Below, piece by piece: positions 8,420 to 16,425 of a DNA stretch of 64,000 bases. The notes under the pieces are model-generated. The model saw only the letters and a program-made list of their open reading frames with translations, was not told the origin of the DNA and made no database searches. Each line of letters opens with the position of its first letter. The stretch's first letter is position 1. Source of the DNA: Scatosoma sp045537295. Lineage in GTDB: Bacteria; Bacillota; Clostridia; Christensenellales; Borkfalkiaceae. Where the stretch lies: contig JAZSPG010000070.1 of assembly GCA_045537295.1 (NCBI GenBank), positions 1-64,000 on the forward strand, in the 5' to 3' direction. The translations under genes were made by a program, and so were the position numbers.

Positions 8420-8499
8420 ATAACAAAACTTTTACAAACTATAACAAAATTTCGATTATTTTCTTTATAATTCTTTACAGACGAACTAAATTTTGTTAT
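8420..8499. promoter_or_regulatory. Repeated operator for the AraC regulator
   Basis: ATAACAAAA occurs at 8420-8428 and again at 8441-8449, exactly 21 bp apart and therefore on the same helix face, directly upstream of the -35-less MFS promoter. A third, inverted copy (TTTTGTTAT, 8491-8499) overlaps the -10 of the regulator's own promoter. This is the layout expected for activation of the transporter and self-repression. Confidence 0.55.
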
Positions 8500-8502
8500 A
8501 AT
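8474..8502 (+). promoter_or_regulatory. Sigma-A promoter of the AraC gene
   Basis: TTTACA (8474-8479), 17 bases, TATAAT (8497-8502). The leader is only about 13 bases, beginning close to the ribosome binding site GGAGGG. Confidence 0.75.
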
Positions 8503-8521
8503 AAAAGCGGAGGGAAGAAAA

Positions 8522-9391
8522 ATGGACGCTCTTTTTTACACGAGCTTTATAGAGGAAAGCAAAAACGCGTGCGAGGCGAGGCTTTGCGGGTTCGGGCGGG
8601 CGAAAAGTGCGCCCAAGGAAGAAACGCGGAGGCATATTCATTCCACCTTGGAACTTTTTTATTTTGAGTCGGGCGAGGGGCTTGTGGAGGTTGGGAAAAG
8701 GGTAATTCCCGTGAAAGCGCACGATTTGCTGATTATCGATTCGAGCAAACTGCATTTGCAATACTGCAAGGACAAAAACAATCCGCCTATCTATTACGGG
8801 TTAGAGGCGGATAAAATCTCGCTGGCGGGGTTTAATAAAAACTGCGTTACTTTCTCGGGGTATTTTTATCACGAATTTCAAACGGGCGACAACCCCGTAT
8901 ATAAAAAATTGCTACTTATTCGGCGGGAAAGCGAGAAAAAAGAGTATAACTATATTGCAAAAATACAGCTTTTATTTAACGAAATGTTTATCGATATTTT
9001 GCGATTTGTGTTTTGCGGTTGGGTAAAGCCCGTGGAAACGGGTGGCGGTGCTATCGTCAACGTGCAGGCGTTAGAGCGCGCGAAAGCGTATATCGACGAA
9101 AAATACGGCGAGGAAGTGACGATTGAGGATTTAGCGAAAATCGCGTTGATGAGCAAGAGCTATTTTATTACGCAATTCAAAAACTTTTTCCAAATCACGC
9201 CCAAGCAATACCTAAACTTAGTGCGTATTCAGCACGCTTGTACGCTGTTGACGGCTACGGACGATTCGGTGGTGAAAATCGCGTGGCAGGTAGGTTTTCC
9301 CAACCCCGTGTATTTCACCGAAACCTTTACCAAAATCAACAGGCTTTCTCCGTCGGCGTACCGTAAAAAATTCGGACGAAAACGGGAATAA
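8522..9391 (+). CDS. AraC family transcriptional regulator
   Basis: One-component regulator with an N-terminal cupin-type effector domain (residues about 35-80, RRHIHSTLELFYF and HDLLIIDSSKLH) and two C-terminal AraC helix-turn-helices (residues about 190-285: VTIEDLAKIALMSKSYFITQF and IAWQVGF...SPSAYRKKF). Length 289 is typical. GGAGGG precedes the ATG. It is divergent from the broken MFS transporter and the intergenic region carries a 21-bp spaced direct repeat, so it probably activated that transporter, perhaps for a sugar or aromatic compound. With the target disabled, the regulator may be on its way to loss or may have other targets. Confidence 0.93.
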   Translation: MDALFYTSFIEESKNACEARLCGFGRAKSAPKEETRRHIHSTLELFYFESGEGLVEVGKRVIPVKAHDLLIIDSSKLHLQYCKDKNNPPIYYGLEADKISLAGFNKNCVTFSGYFYHEFQTGDNPVYKKLLLIRRESEKKEYNYIAKIQLLFNEMFIDILRFVFCGWVKPVETGGGAIVNVQALERAKAYIDEKYGEEVTIEDLAKIALMSKSYFITQFKNFFQITPKQYLNLVRIQHACTLLTATDDSVVKIAWQVGFPNPVYFTETFTKINRLSPSAYRKKFGRKRE

Positions 9392-9437
9392 AAAAAAGCG
9401 CGCCTTCGCATACTTGAAAACAAGGGGTGAGGCGCGT

Positions 9438-10841
9438 ATGGAAGGGACAGAAAAGAAAGGTTCGTTTATTAAAGGCGCGGTGATTATCGCGGGGGGAGGG
9501 TTTCTCGCTAAGATAATCGGCGCGCTTTACCGTATTCCGCTGACGAACCTTATCGGCGGGTACGGGCTGGGATTATATCAAATGGTATATCCCGTTTATT
9601 GCCTGCTTTTAACGGTGTCGGCAACGGGTATACCCTCGTCGATTGCCAAACTCACCGCAGAGCGCATTAGCAAGGGCGAGGGGGACAAACCGCTACTTTC
9701 CACGGCGTTTCGGCTGTTTTTGCTTATCGGACTTGTCGGTAGTTTGCTGATGATGGCAACCGCGCCCCTTTTATCCAGAGCGCAGGATTGCAGGCAAGTC
9801 GTAGGCGGGTATTTCGCCTTAGCGCCGTCCGTGTTTTTGACTTCGGCAATTTCGGTGTTCCGCGGTTGGTTTCAAGGCAAAAACGATATGCTACCCACCG
9901 CACTTTCGGAAGTATGCGAACAGCTCGTAAAAGTGGCGTTCGGATTGATTTTTGCGTATATTTTCAGAGAACAGGTGGAAAAGGCGGTCATCTTTTTACT
10001 GCTCGCCGTGTCCTTGTCCGAACTGTTCGCTTTGGCGCTTATGCTCGTATTGTATAAACGCGTACCTGCCCCCCGCAAACCGAAAAACCAAGGGAGCAGG
10101 GTTGCGATGAAATCGGTGTTGAAACTGAGTATCCCCGTAACTTTCAGTGCAATGCTGTTGCCTTTGTCCGCATTGCTCGACAGCGTGCTTGCGGTACGGC
10201 TGATGGCAAAATACGCGACCAACGCCGTGACTTTATACGGGTTATTTTCGGGTGGAGCGGTAACGGTTATCAATTTACCCGTATCGGTATGTTACGGTAT
10301 TGCCGCCGCGAGCGTGCCAAGCGTTGCGACGGCGAAAGCGGAGGCGGAATCGGGTAAAAAAACCAGCGTAAAAAAGCGGTTGTTTTTCGCTTTGGGCATT
10401 ACCGCGCTCATATCCGCGCCCTGCGCTTTGGGACTGTATTATTTCGCTCAGCCCGCCGTGAAAATTATCTACCGTAGTTTGCAGGGCGAAGAACTTAGCG
10501 TGCTGATAGGGTTGGTAAAGGCGTTTTCCGTTTCCGCGCTCACGCTCTCGTGTGTGCAAACGCTGTCCGCGTGTTTGACGGCGCAAGGCAAACCGCAATA
10601 TTCGGCTTTTTCGATGGCGATAGCCGTCACCGTTAAGACGGTAACGTATTTTTTCCTGCTCAAAAAACCCGAAGTGTCCGTTTTCGGACTCGTCTACGCC
10701 ACTAACCTTTGTTATTTGATTGCTTTTTTACTCGATTTGTTGTATAATCTAAAAGTAAGTAAGATTAAAAAGGAGAACGGCGCAAATGATAATGGTAATC
10801 GGGCTGGGAAACGAGAAAGACGACTTGACGGAGAAGGGTAA
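9438..10841 (+). CDS. MOP-superfamily lipid flippase (SpoVB/MurJ-like)
   Basis: Polytopic membrane protein of the polysaccharide/lipid II flippase family (PF01943/PF14667), about 14 helices, expected to move a lipid-linked sugar across the membrane. The opening (GAVIIAGGGFLAKIIGALYRIPLTNLIGG, read in two parts) is characteristic of SpoVB/YabM proteins, and the neighbour yabN-mazG matches the Bacillus order spoVB/yabM-yabN. I prefer ATG 9438 with AGGGGTGAGG upstream over the TTG at 9414. The predicted end (10841) overlaps the next gene by 56 bases in another frame, and the terminal 30 residues are hydrophilic. An internal promoter for mazG lies in its 3' end. Whether it serves peptidoglycan or spore cortex synthesis cannot be decided. 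Confidence 0.9.
   Translation: MEGTEKKGSFIKGAVIIAGGGFLAKIIGALYRIPLTNLIGGYGLGLYQMVYPVYCLLLTVSATGIPSSIAKLTAERISKGEGDKPLLSTAFRLFLLIGLVGSLLMMATAPLLSRAQDCRQVVGGYFALAPSVFLTSAISVFRGWFQGKNDMLPTALSEVCEQLVKVAFGLIFAYIFREQVEKAVIFLLLAVSLSELFALALMLVLYKRVPAPRKPKNQGSRVAMKSVLKLSIPVTFSAMLLPLSALLDSVLAVRLMAKYATNAVTLYGLFSGGAVTVINLPVSVCYGIAAASVPSVATAKAEAESGKKTSVKKRLFFALGITALISAPCALGLYYFAQPAVKIIYRSLQGEELSVLIGLVKAFSVSALTLSCVQTLSACLTAQGKPQYSAFSMAIAVTVKTVTYFFLLKKPEVSVFGLVYATNLCYLIAFLLDLLYNLKVSKIKKENGANDNGNRAGKRERRLDGEG
10720..10748 (+). promoter_or_regulatory. Internal promoter for yabN-mazG
   Basis: TTGCTT (10720-10725), 17 bases, TATAAT (10743-10748), inside the 3' end of the flippase gene and 38 bases before the mazG start. 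Confidence 0.5.
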
Positions 10842-12231
10842 AAAAGCCATTGAAAACGCGGTAAAAGAGGGCGCGCGTATCGTCGTGAGGACGGCGTTGA
10901 CGCGGTCTTATCAAACGGTGCAAGCGTTGGGCGTTCCGCATATTTGTTTGGATAGCGTATACCAAAAAAGCCGTAGCTTTTCCACGCTCGCGCAAAATTT
11001 AGCCAAGGCGGTGTTGGACTTGGGGGAAAACGCGGTGTATCTTGTCGACGGCTCGGCGAGCGAGGATTATTCGGTGAAAGCGCTTATCAAAAAAACGCGC
11101 GGGAAACTGCAAATTATCGACGGGGTGTCCAAGGTAACGGCAATAGCGGGCGTGGCGCGTTTTAACGCTTGTTCGTATACCGCGGTATCGGCGTACGAGC
11201 TTGCCGAACGGGCGAAAGAAGGGAATTTGGCTTTGCCTCTTATCGTGTACGATTTGGACGACAGGGGATTAGCCGGCGATTGCAAGCTGATTTTAGGGGA
11301 TTTGTACGGCGAGGAAACCAAGGCGCAATATATTCGCCAAGGCGTAGCCAAAAAGATGTACTTATTTGAATTAGACAGGCAAAAGGACTACGATTATTCT
11401 TCCGCGGTTGCCGTTGAACAAATACCGCTGTTAGAGAAAACGCGGTTTTCCATTGCCGATTTACAGGAAATTATCGTGCGGTTAAGAGCGCCCGACGGTT
11501 GTCCTTGGGATAGGGTGCAAACCAACGAAAGTATCAAAATGTCCGCCGTGGAAGAGGCGTACGAGTTAGTGGACGCAATCGACCAAGACGACGACGAAAA
11601 AATCGTCGAGGAAACGGGGGATATTTTATTGCAAGCGGTGTTCCACGCGGTTATGAAAGCGGAAACGGGCGCGTTTAATTTGACGGACGTTTTGTCGGGA
11701 CTTTGCCAAAAACTCATCACAAGACATACCCATGTATTCGGTGAAGACAAGGCAACCGAGGCGGAGGGCGCGCTTTCCGTTTGGGAAAAGAATAAAAAAG
11801 AGGAAAAACACCATATCACCTACGCCGACGCGGTGAACGACGTACCCAAGTGTTTTCCCGCGACGCTTCGCGCGCAAAAAATAGGCAAACGCGCGTCCAA
11901 AGCGGGCTTGGATTTTGTAGGCGTCGAGGACGCGATTACGGGCTTGCAAGCCGAACTTGCCGAGTTTATCGAGGCGTATAAAACGGGGGATAACGACAAA
12001 ACGGAAAAAGAACTCGGCGATTTGCTCTTTTCGGCGGTAAATATCGGTCGCAAGGCAAACTGCGACTGCGAAAAGGCGTTAAAGGAAAGCGCCGAACGCT
12101 TTGCCAAACGCTTTACGCTTGCCGAAAAATTCGCTTTAAGCGAGGGCAAAACGGTAACCAAGCTTTCCGCGAAAGAGTGGGATAGTTACTATAAAAAAGC
12201 AAAGGATGAATTATGCAAACGACCCCGTTGA
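10786..12231 (+). CDS. mazG: YabN-type fusion: tetrapyrrole-methylase-like domain plus MazG
   Basis: Residues 1-210 resemble the SAM-dependent tetrapyrrole methylase fold of Bacillus YabN, but the canonical glycine loop is replaced (GLGNEKDDLT), so methyl transfer is doubtful. Residues about 225-475 hold two MazG repeats with the metal-binding motifs intact (AVEEAYELVDAI with EETGDILLQ; ELAEFIEAY with EKELGDLLFS), expected to hydrolyse (d)NTPs to monophosphates and pyrophosphate for nucleotide-pool cleaning. CPWDRVQT is the usual MazG entry motif. AAAGGAG precedes the ATG. It overlaps the flippase by 56 bases and the next gene, dus, by 19 bases, which suggests translational coupling. Confidence 0.93.
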   Translation: MIMVIGLGNEKDDLTEKGKKAIENAVKEGARIVVRTALTRSYQTVQALGVPHICLDSVYQKSRSFSTLAQNLAKAVLDLGENAVYLVDGSASEDYSVKALIKKTRGKLQIIDGVSKVTAIAGVARFNACSYTAVSAYELAERAKEGNLALPLIVYDLDDRGLAGDCKLILGDLYGEETKAQYIRQGVAKKMYLFELDRQKDYDYSSAVAVEQIPLLEKTRFSIADLQEIIVRLRAPDGCPWDRVQTNESIKMSAVEEAYELVDAIDQDDDEKIVEETGDILLQAVFHAVMKAETGAFNLTDVLSGLCQKLITRHTHVFGEDKATEAEGALSVWEKNKKEEKHHITYADAVNDVPKCFPATLRAQKIGKRASKAGLDFVGVEDAITGLQAELAEFIEAYKTGDNDKTEKELGDLLFSAVNIGRKANCDCEKALKESAERFAKRFTLAEKFALSEGKTVTKLSAKEWDSYYKKAKDELCKRPR

Positions 12232-13148
12232 AAATCGGCGAAATTCAAATAAAAAACAACATATTTTTAGCTCCGCTCGCTGGGTATACCAACTACGCGT
12301 TCCGTCGGCTTTGCAAGGGCTACGGCGCGGGGCTTTGCTATACCGAAATGGTCAGCGCGAAAGGCTTAAAATACGGTAGCGAAAACACGCAGGAGCTTTT
12401 ATATACCGATAAATGCGAGGGGGTTTGCGCCGTGCAAATTTTCGGTAGCGAACCCGAAACGATGCGCCTTGCCTGCGAACACGAAAAAATCGCGCCCTTT
12501 CCTATCGTCGATATCAATATGGGCTGTCCCGTGCCGAAAATTTACAAAAACGGCGAAGGGAGCGCGTTGCTCGAAAACCCGCTTTTAGCCGAAAAAATCG
12601 TTAAGGAATGTGTAAAGAGCGGGAAAATTATCACGGTGAAAATGCGGATAGGCATTACGGATAAACACCTTATCACCGCCGAATTTGCCAAGCGAATGGC
12701 GGGCGCGGGTGCGAGTTTAATTACCGTGCACGGCAGAACGAAAGACAAAATTTACGCGGGCGAGGTGAATTATCAAGAGATAGCCAGCGCAAAACGGGCG
12801 GTGGAAATCCCCGTGATAGCAAACGGCGGGGTATTTTCCAACGCGGACGCGGAAAAACTACTTAGCGAAACGGGCGCGGACGGGGTGATGGTGGCGCGTT
12901 CGGCACTGTATAACCCGCAAATTTTTTGCGAGCTTTCAGGCGCACAGGGCGAAAGCAAACGCGAAATGTTTGAAAAGCAAATGCTTTGGACGAGGCAACG
13001 CTTTGACGAGCGGTTTACCGCGGTGTTTATGCGCAAAATGGGCGCGTTCTATATCAAGGGCGAACGGGGTTCGGCGGTGGTGAAAGATAAACTTTTCAAG
13101 GCGCAAACCCCCGACGAAGTGCTAAAAATCATACGAGAAATTTGGTAA
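12213..13148 (+). CDS. dusB: tRNA-dihydrouridine synthase (DusB-type)
   Basis: FMN enzyme that reduces uridines in the tRNA D-loop with NADPH. TIM-barrel with the family landmarks FLAPLAGYTNYAFRRLC, DINMGCPVPKI with the catalytic Cys105, TVKMRIG, TVHGRTK and IANGGVF (FMN phosphate site), followed by the C-terminal helical tRNA-binding part. Length 311 is normal. The start lies within the end of mazG (19-base overlap). In Bacillota this position close to mazG and lysS is common. A hairpin ends the transcript at 13155. Confidence 0.95.
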   Translation: MQTTPLKIGEIQIKNNIFLAPLAGYTNYAFRRLCKGYGAGLCYTEMVSAKGLKYGSENTQELLYTDKCEGVCAVQIFGSEPETMRLACEHEKIAPFPIVDINMGCPVPKIYKNGEGSALLENPLLAEKIVKECVKSGKIITVKMRIGITDKHLITAEFAKRMAGAGASLITVHGRTKDKIYAGEVNYQEIASAKRAVEIPVIANGGVFSNADAEKLLSETGADGVMVARSALYNPQIFCELSGAQGESKREMFEKQMLWTRQRFDERFTAVFMRKMGAFYIKGERGSAVVKDKLFKAQTPDEVLKIIREIW

Positions 13149-13154
13149 TAACAA

Positions 13155-13184
13155 AAGGCGTTGACTTTTTCAAGTCAACGCCTT
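13155..13184 (+). terminator. Strong hairpin after dusB
   Basis: AAGGCGTTGACTT / AAGTCAACGCCTT, a perfect 13-bp stem with a 4-base loop. It is followed by AATTAT rather than a T-run, so termination may be leaky or the hairpin may protect the 3' end. Confidence 0.6.
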
Positions 13185-13291
13185 AATTATATAAACAATA
13201 AGAAATTTATAATTGTTTTCCAAAAAAAAGGAAAATGGAAATTTTTGTCGAATATATATAATAGAAAGATTTTCACAAAGGAGTAAAGATT

Positions 13292-15433
13292 ATGCACCCC
13301 ATAAAAATAAGCAAGCGGAACTTAACAAGAGATTTAAGCGAAAAAATTTGTTTTCTTTATTTTATTAATAGTGGCGCGCAAGGAAATCCTGGCAATGTCT
13401 TATTTATCACCAATGAAGCAAAAATTTATTGTTTTAATTATCTTTATGGAAATATTACCATTGATGATGTGGTTGCGTTTTTTCCAGCGCTGGCTAAAAG
13501 AAAAGACGACGATTGGAAACGCGAGCATTTGGAGTTATGGGGACACGTTGTGTTTATTTCTAAAAGTATATACGAGGCGTTTTCAGACGAGATAAATGTC
13601 AAAAGACCGGTTTTTAGTCCTAATTTTCCGATATTACCTTTCAATTGGTTAGATACAGCGTTGAAGGTTGTTAAAGAAACATTTCAAACTTCTACAACAA
13701 AAGAAAATAAAATATTAGATATTATTATAAACCTCTTAAAAGGAATAAAAAATAAAAATTCAATAATAGAAGAGCTTGAGAAAGACGTTTCAATGACGTT
13801 AAACGGGTGCGCGTATTTATTAAATCAAACTTTAAGGCAATATAAAATTCCTGAAAATCATTATTTCGTTAGCGAAAAAGCCTTAGAATTATGGAATAAA
13901 ATATCAACGGAAGATATTTTTAATTATACTTATCGTGATAAAGTTACTAAAAACACAAATGATACCGTAGTAATTGATAAATATAAAGGCGGGGAAAAAT
14001 ATCCTTCCGAAAAAGAAGTGCCTATCAAAAAAGGGGATACTTTTATATATAACGACGTGTTTACAGACGAACATATTGTGACAGTTAGCGATATAATCGA
14101 AGAATTATTGCAATTACAAACCTATGATTATTTATCGATAACAAAAATTTTAGATAAAATGTATATATGTAAAATGCTAAAAAGTGAAGATAGAAATATT
14201 CAAAATAAAAAGAAAAGGTCTACGGATTATAAAAAAGTAATAAACGAGGAGTATTTGAAAGTGGGGATAAAAGTAAAAAATTTTAATCACGAAGAAAAGT
14301 CTGTTAGTCGCAAACAAGAAGAACCAAAAAAATCTCGCGAAAAAGTAAAACATGCTAAATTTGGTGAAGGTGAGATTATTTCTATAAAAAATGGCGTTAT
14401 AAAAGTGGTTTTCGGTGGGTTGCAAATTAAGGAGTTTCCTTATCCGAGCAGTATAAATAACGGTACATTGACTTATGTTAAGCCTTGCATTGTGAGCCCT
14501 CAGATAACCTTATCTAAAAACTGCAATTACTTTTTCTGCTTTCAAGGTGTAGAATATGATAACGAATACAAAGGCGGATATATTTTTGCATTAGCAAATA
14601 AGGGGGTATCGCATTGGGATAGATTGCAGGCGGTTAAAGTTGGGGATATTATATTGCATTGTTGCGAACAAAAAATTTCGTCTGTGAGCATTGTACAAAG
14701 AGAAGCTCGTTTGGAAAGCCGTCCCATAACTCATTTTTTGGCTAATAATAAAAAAGGAAAAGAAGGTTGGTTGGTAAAAACGGAATATCGAGAATTAAAA
14801 AATCCTATCATTACTTCTCAATATAAAAAAGAAATAGTAAAATTACAAGGTGCCCACGAGGGGAAAGGCTATCCGTTTAATAAAAACGGGGAGGGCAATC
14901 AAGGATATTTGTTTAATTTGAATAGAGAGTTAGTGGAGTTTTTTATACAAAAAATTATACAATCTAATCCAGATATTAAAACTTTTATCCCCAAAGCGCC
15001 CGCACCAACAATTCAACCGAAATTCGTAAAATGCCCTATCTGTGGAATAAATTGGATGGAAGAAACTGAGGGTTGTTGTAAAAGTTGCGCGCAAAAACCA
15101 CAAAACAACGGGAATATGGGTGGTGGAGGTGGCGGTAAACACCCTACTGCCTTTTTCAACGAATATTTCATGTTTACAAACGAAGTTGCTCGTCTTGAAG
15201 GTGAAAGCGGATATAAAGCATATAACTCCAAAGGAGAAAATGTAGGAATTGTATTTGAAACGACAGGGGCGAACACATCTGCGGATGGACATTGTGAACT
15301 TCGTATGTACCCTAAATATTATAACCGCTACGGAAAATATCATAGGATAAAATCAAATGGTGGAAGAATTAAATGGAGTAAATTATGCGAGATATTAAGC
15401 AACAAAGGCAAGTATACCATTTTTATAGACTAA
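13292..15433 (+). CDS. Multidomain orphan protein: Tudor-like, EVE-like, zinc ribbon
   Basis: Not a named family that I recognise as a whole. Residues 1-340 are of unknown fold. At about 353-395 (HAKFGEGEIISI...VVFGG) lies the small Tudor-like module found at the C-terminus of PcrA/UvrD helicases. Residues about 413-550 match an EVE-like (PUA-fold) modified-base reader as found in McrB-type restriction proteins: HWDRLQAVKVGDIILH, SIVQREARLESRP, ELKNPI and NGEGNQGYLFNL. A zinc ribbon follows (CPIC at about 580, CCKSC at about 595), then a glycine hinge (about 609-615) and an unassigned 100-residue C-terminal domain. No nuclease, AAA+ or methylase motif is seen. AAGGAG precedes the ATG. The gene is very AT-rich, single, flanked by hairpins, and interrupts the dusB/yitT neighbourhood, all signs of horizontal acquisition. 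A role in sensing modified DNA or RNA, possibly in defence, is inference. Confidence 0.6.
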   Translation: MHPIKISKRNLTRDLSEKICFLYFINSGAQGNPGNVLFITNEAKIYCFNYLYGNITIDDVVAFFPALAKRKDDDWKREHLELWGHVVFISKSIYEAFSDEINVKRPVFSPNFPILPFNWLDTALKVVKETFQTSTTKENKILDIIINLLKGIKNKNSIIEELEKDVSMTLNGCAYLLNQTLRQYKIPENHYFVSEKALELWNKISTEDIFNYTYRDKVTKNTNDTVVIDKYKGGEKYPSEKEVPIKKGDTFIYNDVFTDEHIVTVSDIIEELLQLQTYDYLSITKILDKMYICKMLKSEDRNIQNKKKRSTDYKKVINEEYLKVGIKVKNFNHEEKSVSRKQEEPKKSREKVKHAKFGEGEIISIKNGVIKVVFGGLQIKEFPYPSSINNGTLTYVKPCIVSPQITLSKNCNYFFCFQGVEYDNEYKGGYIFALANKGVSHWDRLQAVKVGDIILHCCEQKISSVSIVQREARLESRPITHFLANNKKGKEGWLVKTEYRELKNPIITSQYKKEIVKLQGAHEGKGYPFNKNGEGNQGYLFNLNRELVEFFIQKIIQSNPDIKTFIPKAPAPTIQPKFVKCPICGINWMEETEGCCKSCAQKPQNNGNMGGGGGGKHPTAFFNEYFMFTNEVARLEGESGYKAYNSKGENVGIVFETTGANTSADGHCELRMYPKYYNRYGKYHRIKSNGGRIKWSKLCEILSNKGKYTIFID

Positions 15434-15450
15434 CTACTTGGGAAACAAAT

Positions 15451-15476
15451 AAAAACGCCTATATTTAGGCGTTTTT
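15451..15476. terminator. Bidirectional intrinsic terminator
   Basis: AAAAACGCCTA / TAGGCGTTTTT with a TATT loop, between the EVE-like gene and the convergent yitT homologue. It differs from the terminator at 1431-1456 by one base pair in the stem. Confidence 0.85.
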
Positions 15477-15508
15477 ATTTTATAAAATGATAAGTTTTGC
15501 AGTGTAAA

Positions 15509-16360
15509 TTAAATTTGATGAAAACCTTTGCCGTACACTTCGTTCGCCTCGCAAACAATCACGAACGCGTTCTCGTCCAAGGTCTTTATCGACGCTTTCA
15601 ACTGCACGATTTGGTTCTTTTTTACACAGGTAAACAAAACGCCGTGCGGTTTTTTCGAGTACATACCCTCGCCCTGCAACAGCGTGACGCCTCGCGGGGA
15701 ATGCGAAATTAAATAGTCGGAAATTTCTTCCGCCTTGTCCGTGATGATATAACAAAGGCTTGCCTTGTCCAAGCCCAACACTATCATATCGCTCACCTTT
15801 GCACTGACGAAAATCAAAATCAGCGCGTACAGCACGTTTTCGGGGTTGTGCATTACGAATGCACCGATAATCACGACCAAACCGTCGAAAAACGCGACGT
15901 GCGTTGCGATACTACCCCAAGGCAGAACGCGGTTGGTAAGTCTGCCGAGCAGTTCCGTGCCACCGCTGGACGTTTCATAGCGAATGAAAATGCCTACGGC
16001 GACGCCCTGTAAAATACCGCCGTACGCCGACGCCAAAATCGGCGTGTCGGTAAGGGGCGGGATAAAGGTTAAAACTTCGGTGATAATACCCAAAGTCACG
16101 GTGGTAATTAAACAACGCAAAATAAATTTCCAGCCCATCATCGTTAAGCCGAGGAGTAAAATAGGTGCGTTGAGCAAAACAATAAACACGCCCGCGGGCA
16201 AGCCCGTGACGATATTGATGAGCGAGGCGGCACCGCTGATACCCCCGCCGACGATTTCGTTGGGGATTAAGAGTATGGACAGGCTGAGCGAATATAAAAC
16301 GCAGGCGAGTACCATAAAGAAATACCGTTTACATTCTTGGATAAGTTTTTCGTTTTTCAT
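15509..16360 (-). CDS. YitT family membrane protein
   Basis: Five to six N-terminal membrane helices (YitT_membrane/DUF161, with the VGGGISGAA motif near residue 40) followed by a soluble DUF2179 domain (residues about 205-280, SPRGVTLLQGEGMYS and FVIVCEANEV). Members are widespread in Bacillota; no transport substrate or reaction is established. I use the ATG at 16360, because the longer TTG start at 16387 lies inside a strong hairpin; neither has a good ribosome binding site. It follows the ABC transporter gene with about 60 bases between them and runs in the same direction. Confidence 0.88.
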   Translation of the reverse strand: MKNEKLIQECKRYFFMVLACVLYSLSLSILLIPNEIVGGGISGAASLINIVTGLPAGVFIVLLNAPILLLGLTMMGWKFILRCLITTVTLGIITEVLTFIPPLTDTPILASAYGGILQGVAVGIFIRYETSSGGTELLGRLTNRVLPWGSIATHVAFFDGLVVIIGAFVMHNPENVLYALILIFVSAKVSDMIVLGLDKASLCYIITDKAEEISDYLISHSPRGVTLLQGEGMYSKKPHGVLFTCVKKNQIVQLKASIKTLDENAFVIVCEANEVYGKGFHQI

Positions 16361-16382
16361 ATTGATAGCGTTTGTGAGATAG

Positions 16383-16425
16383 GGCAAGGCAACCGCGCAT
16401 AAAGGGTTGCCTTGCCGAGTTTTTT
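16383..16425 (+). terminator. Hairpin with T-run on the plus strand, antisense to the local genes
   Basis: GGCAAGGCAACC (383-394) pairs with GGTTGCCTTGCC (405-416) and is followed by GAG and T6 (420-425) on the plus strand, whereas both flanking genes are on the minus strand, where no U-tract follows. Confidence 0.5.

Noticed and set aside
9398..9440. Hairpin between GCGCGCCT and AGGCGCGT hiding the flippase ribosome binding site (thermosensor)
   Set aside because: The loop is about 20 bases, the pairing includes a G-T and could be chance in GCGC-rich DNA.
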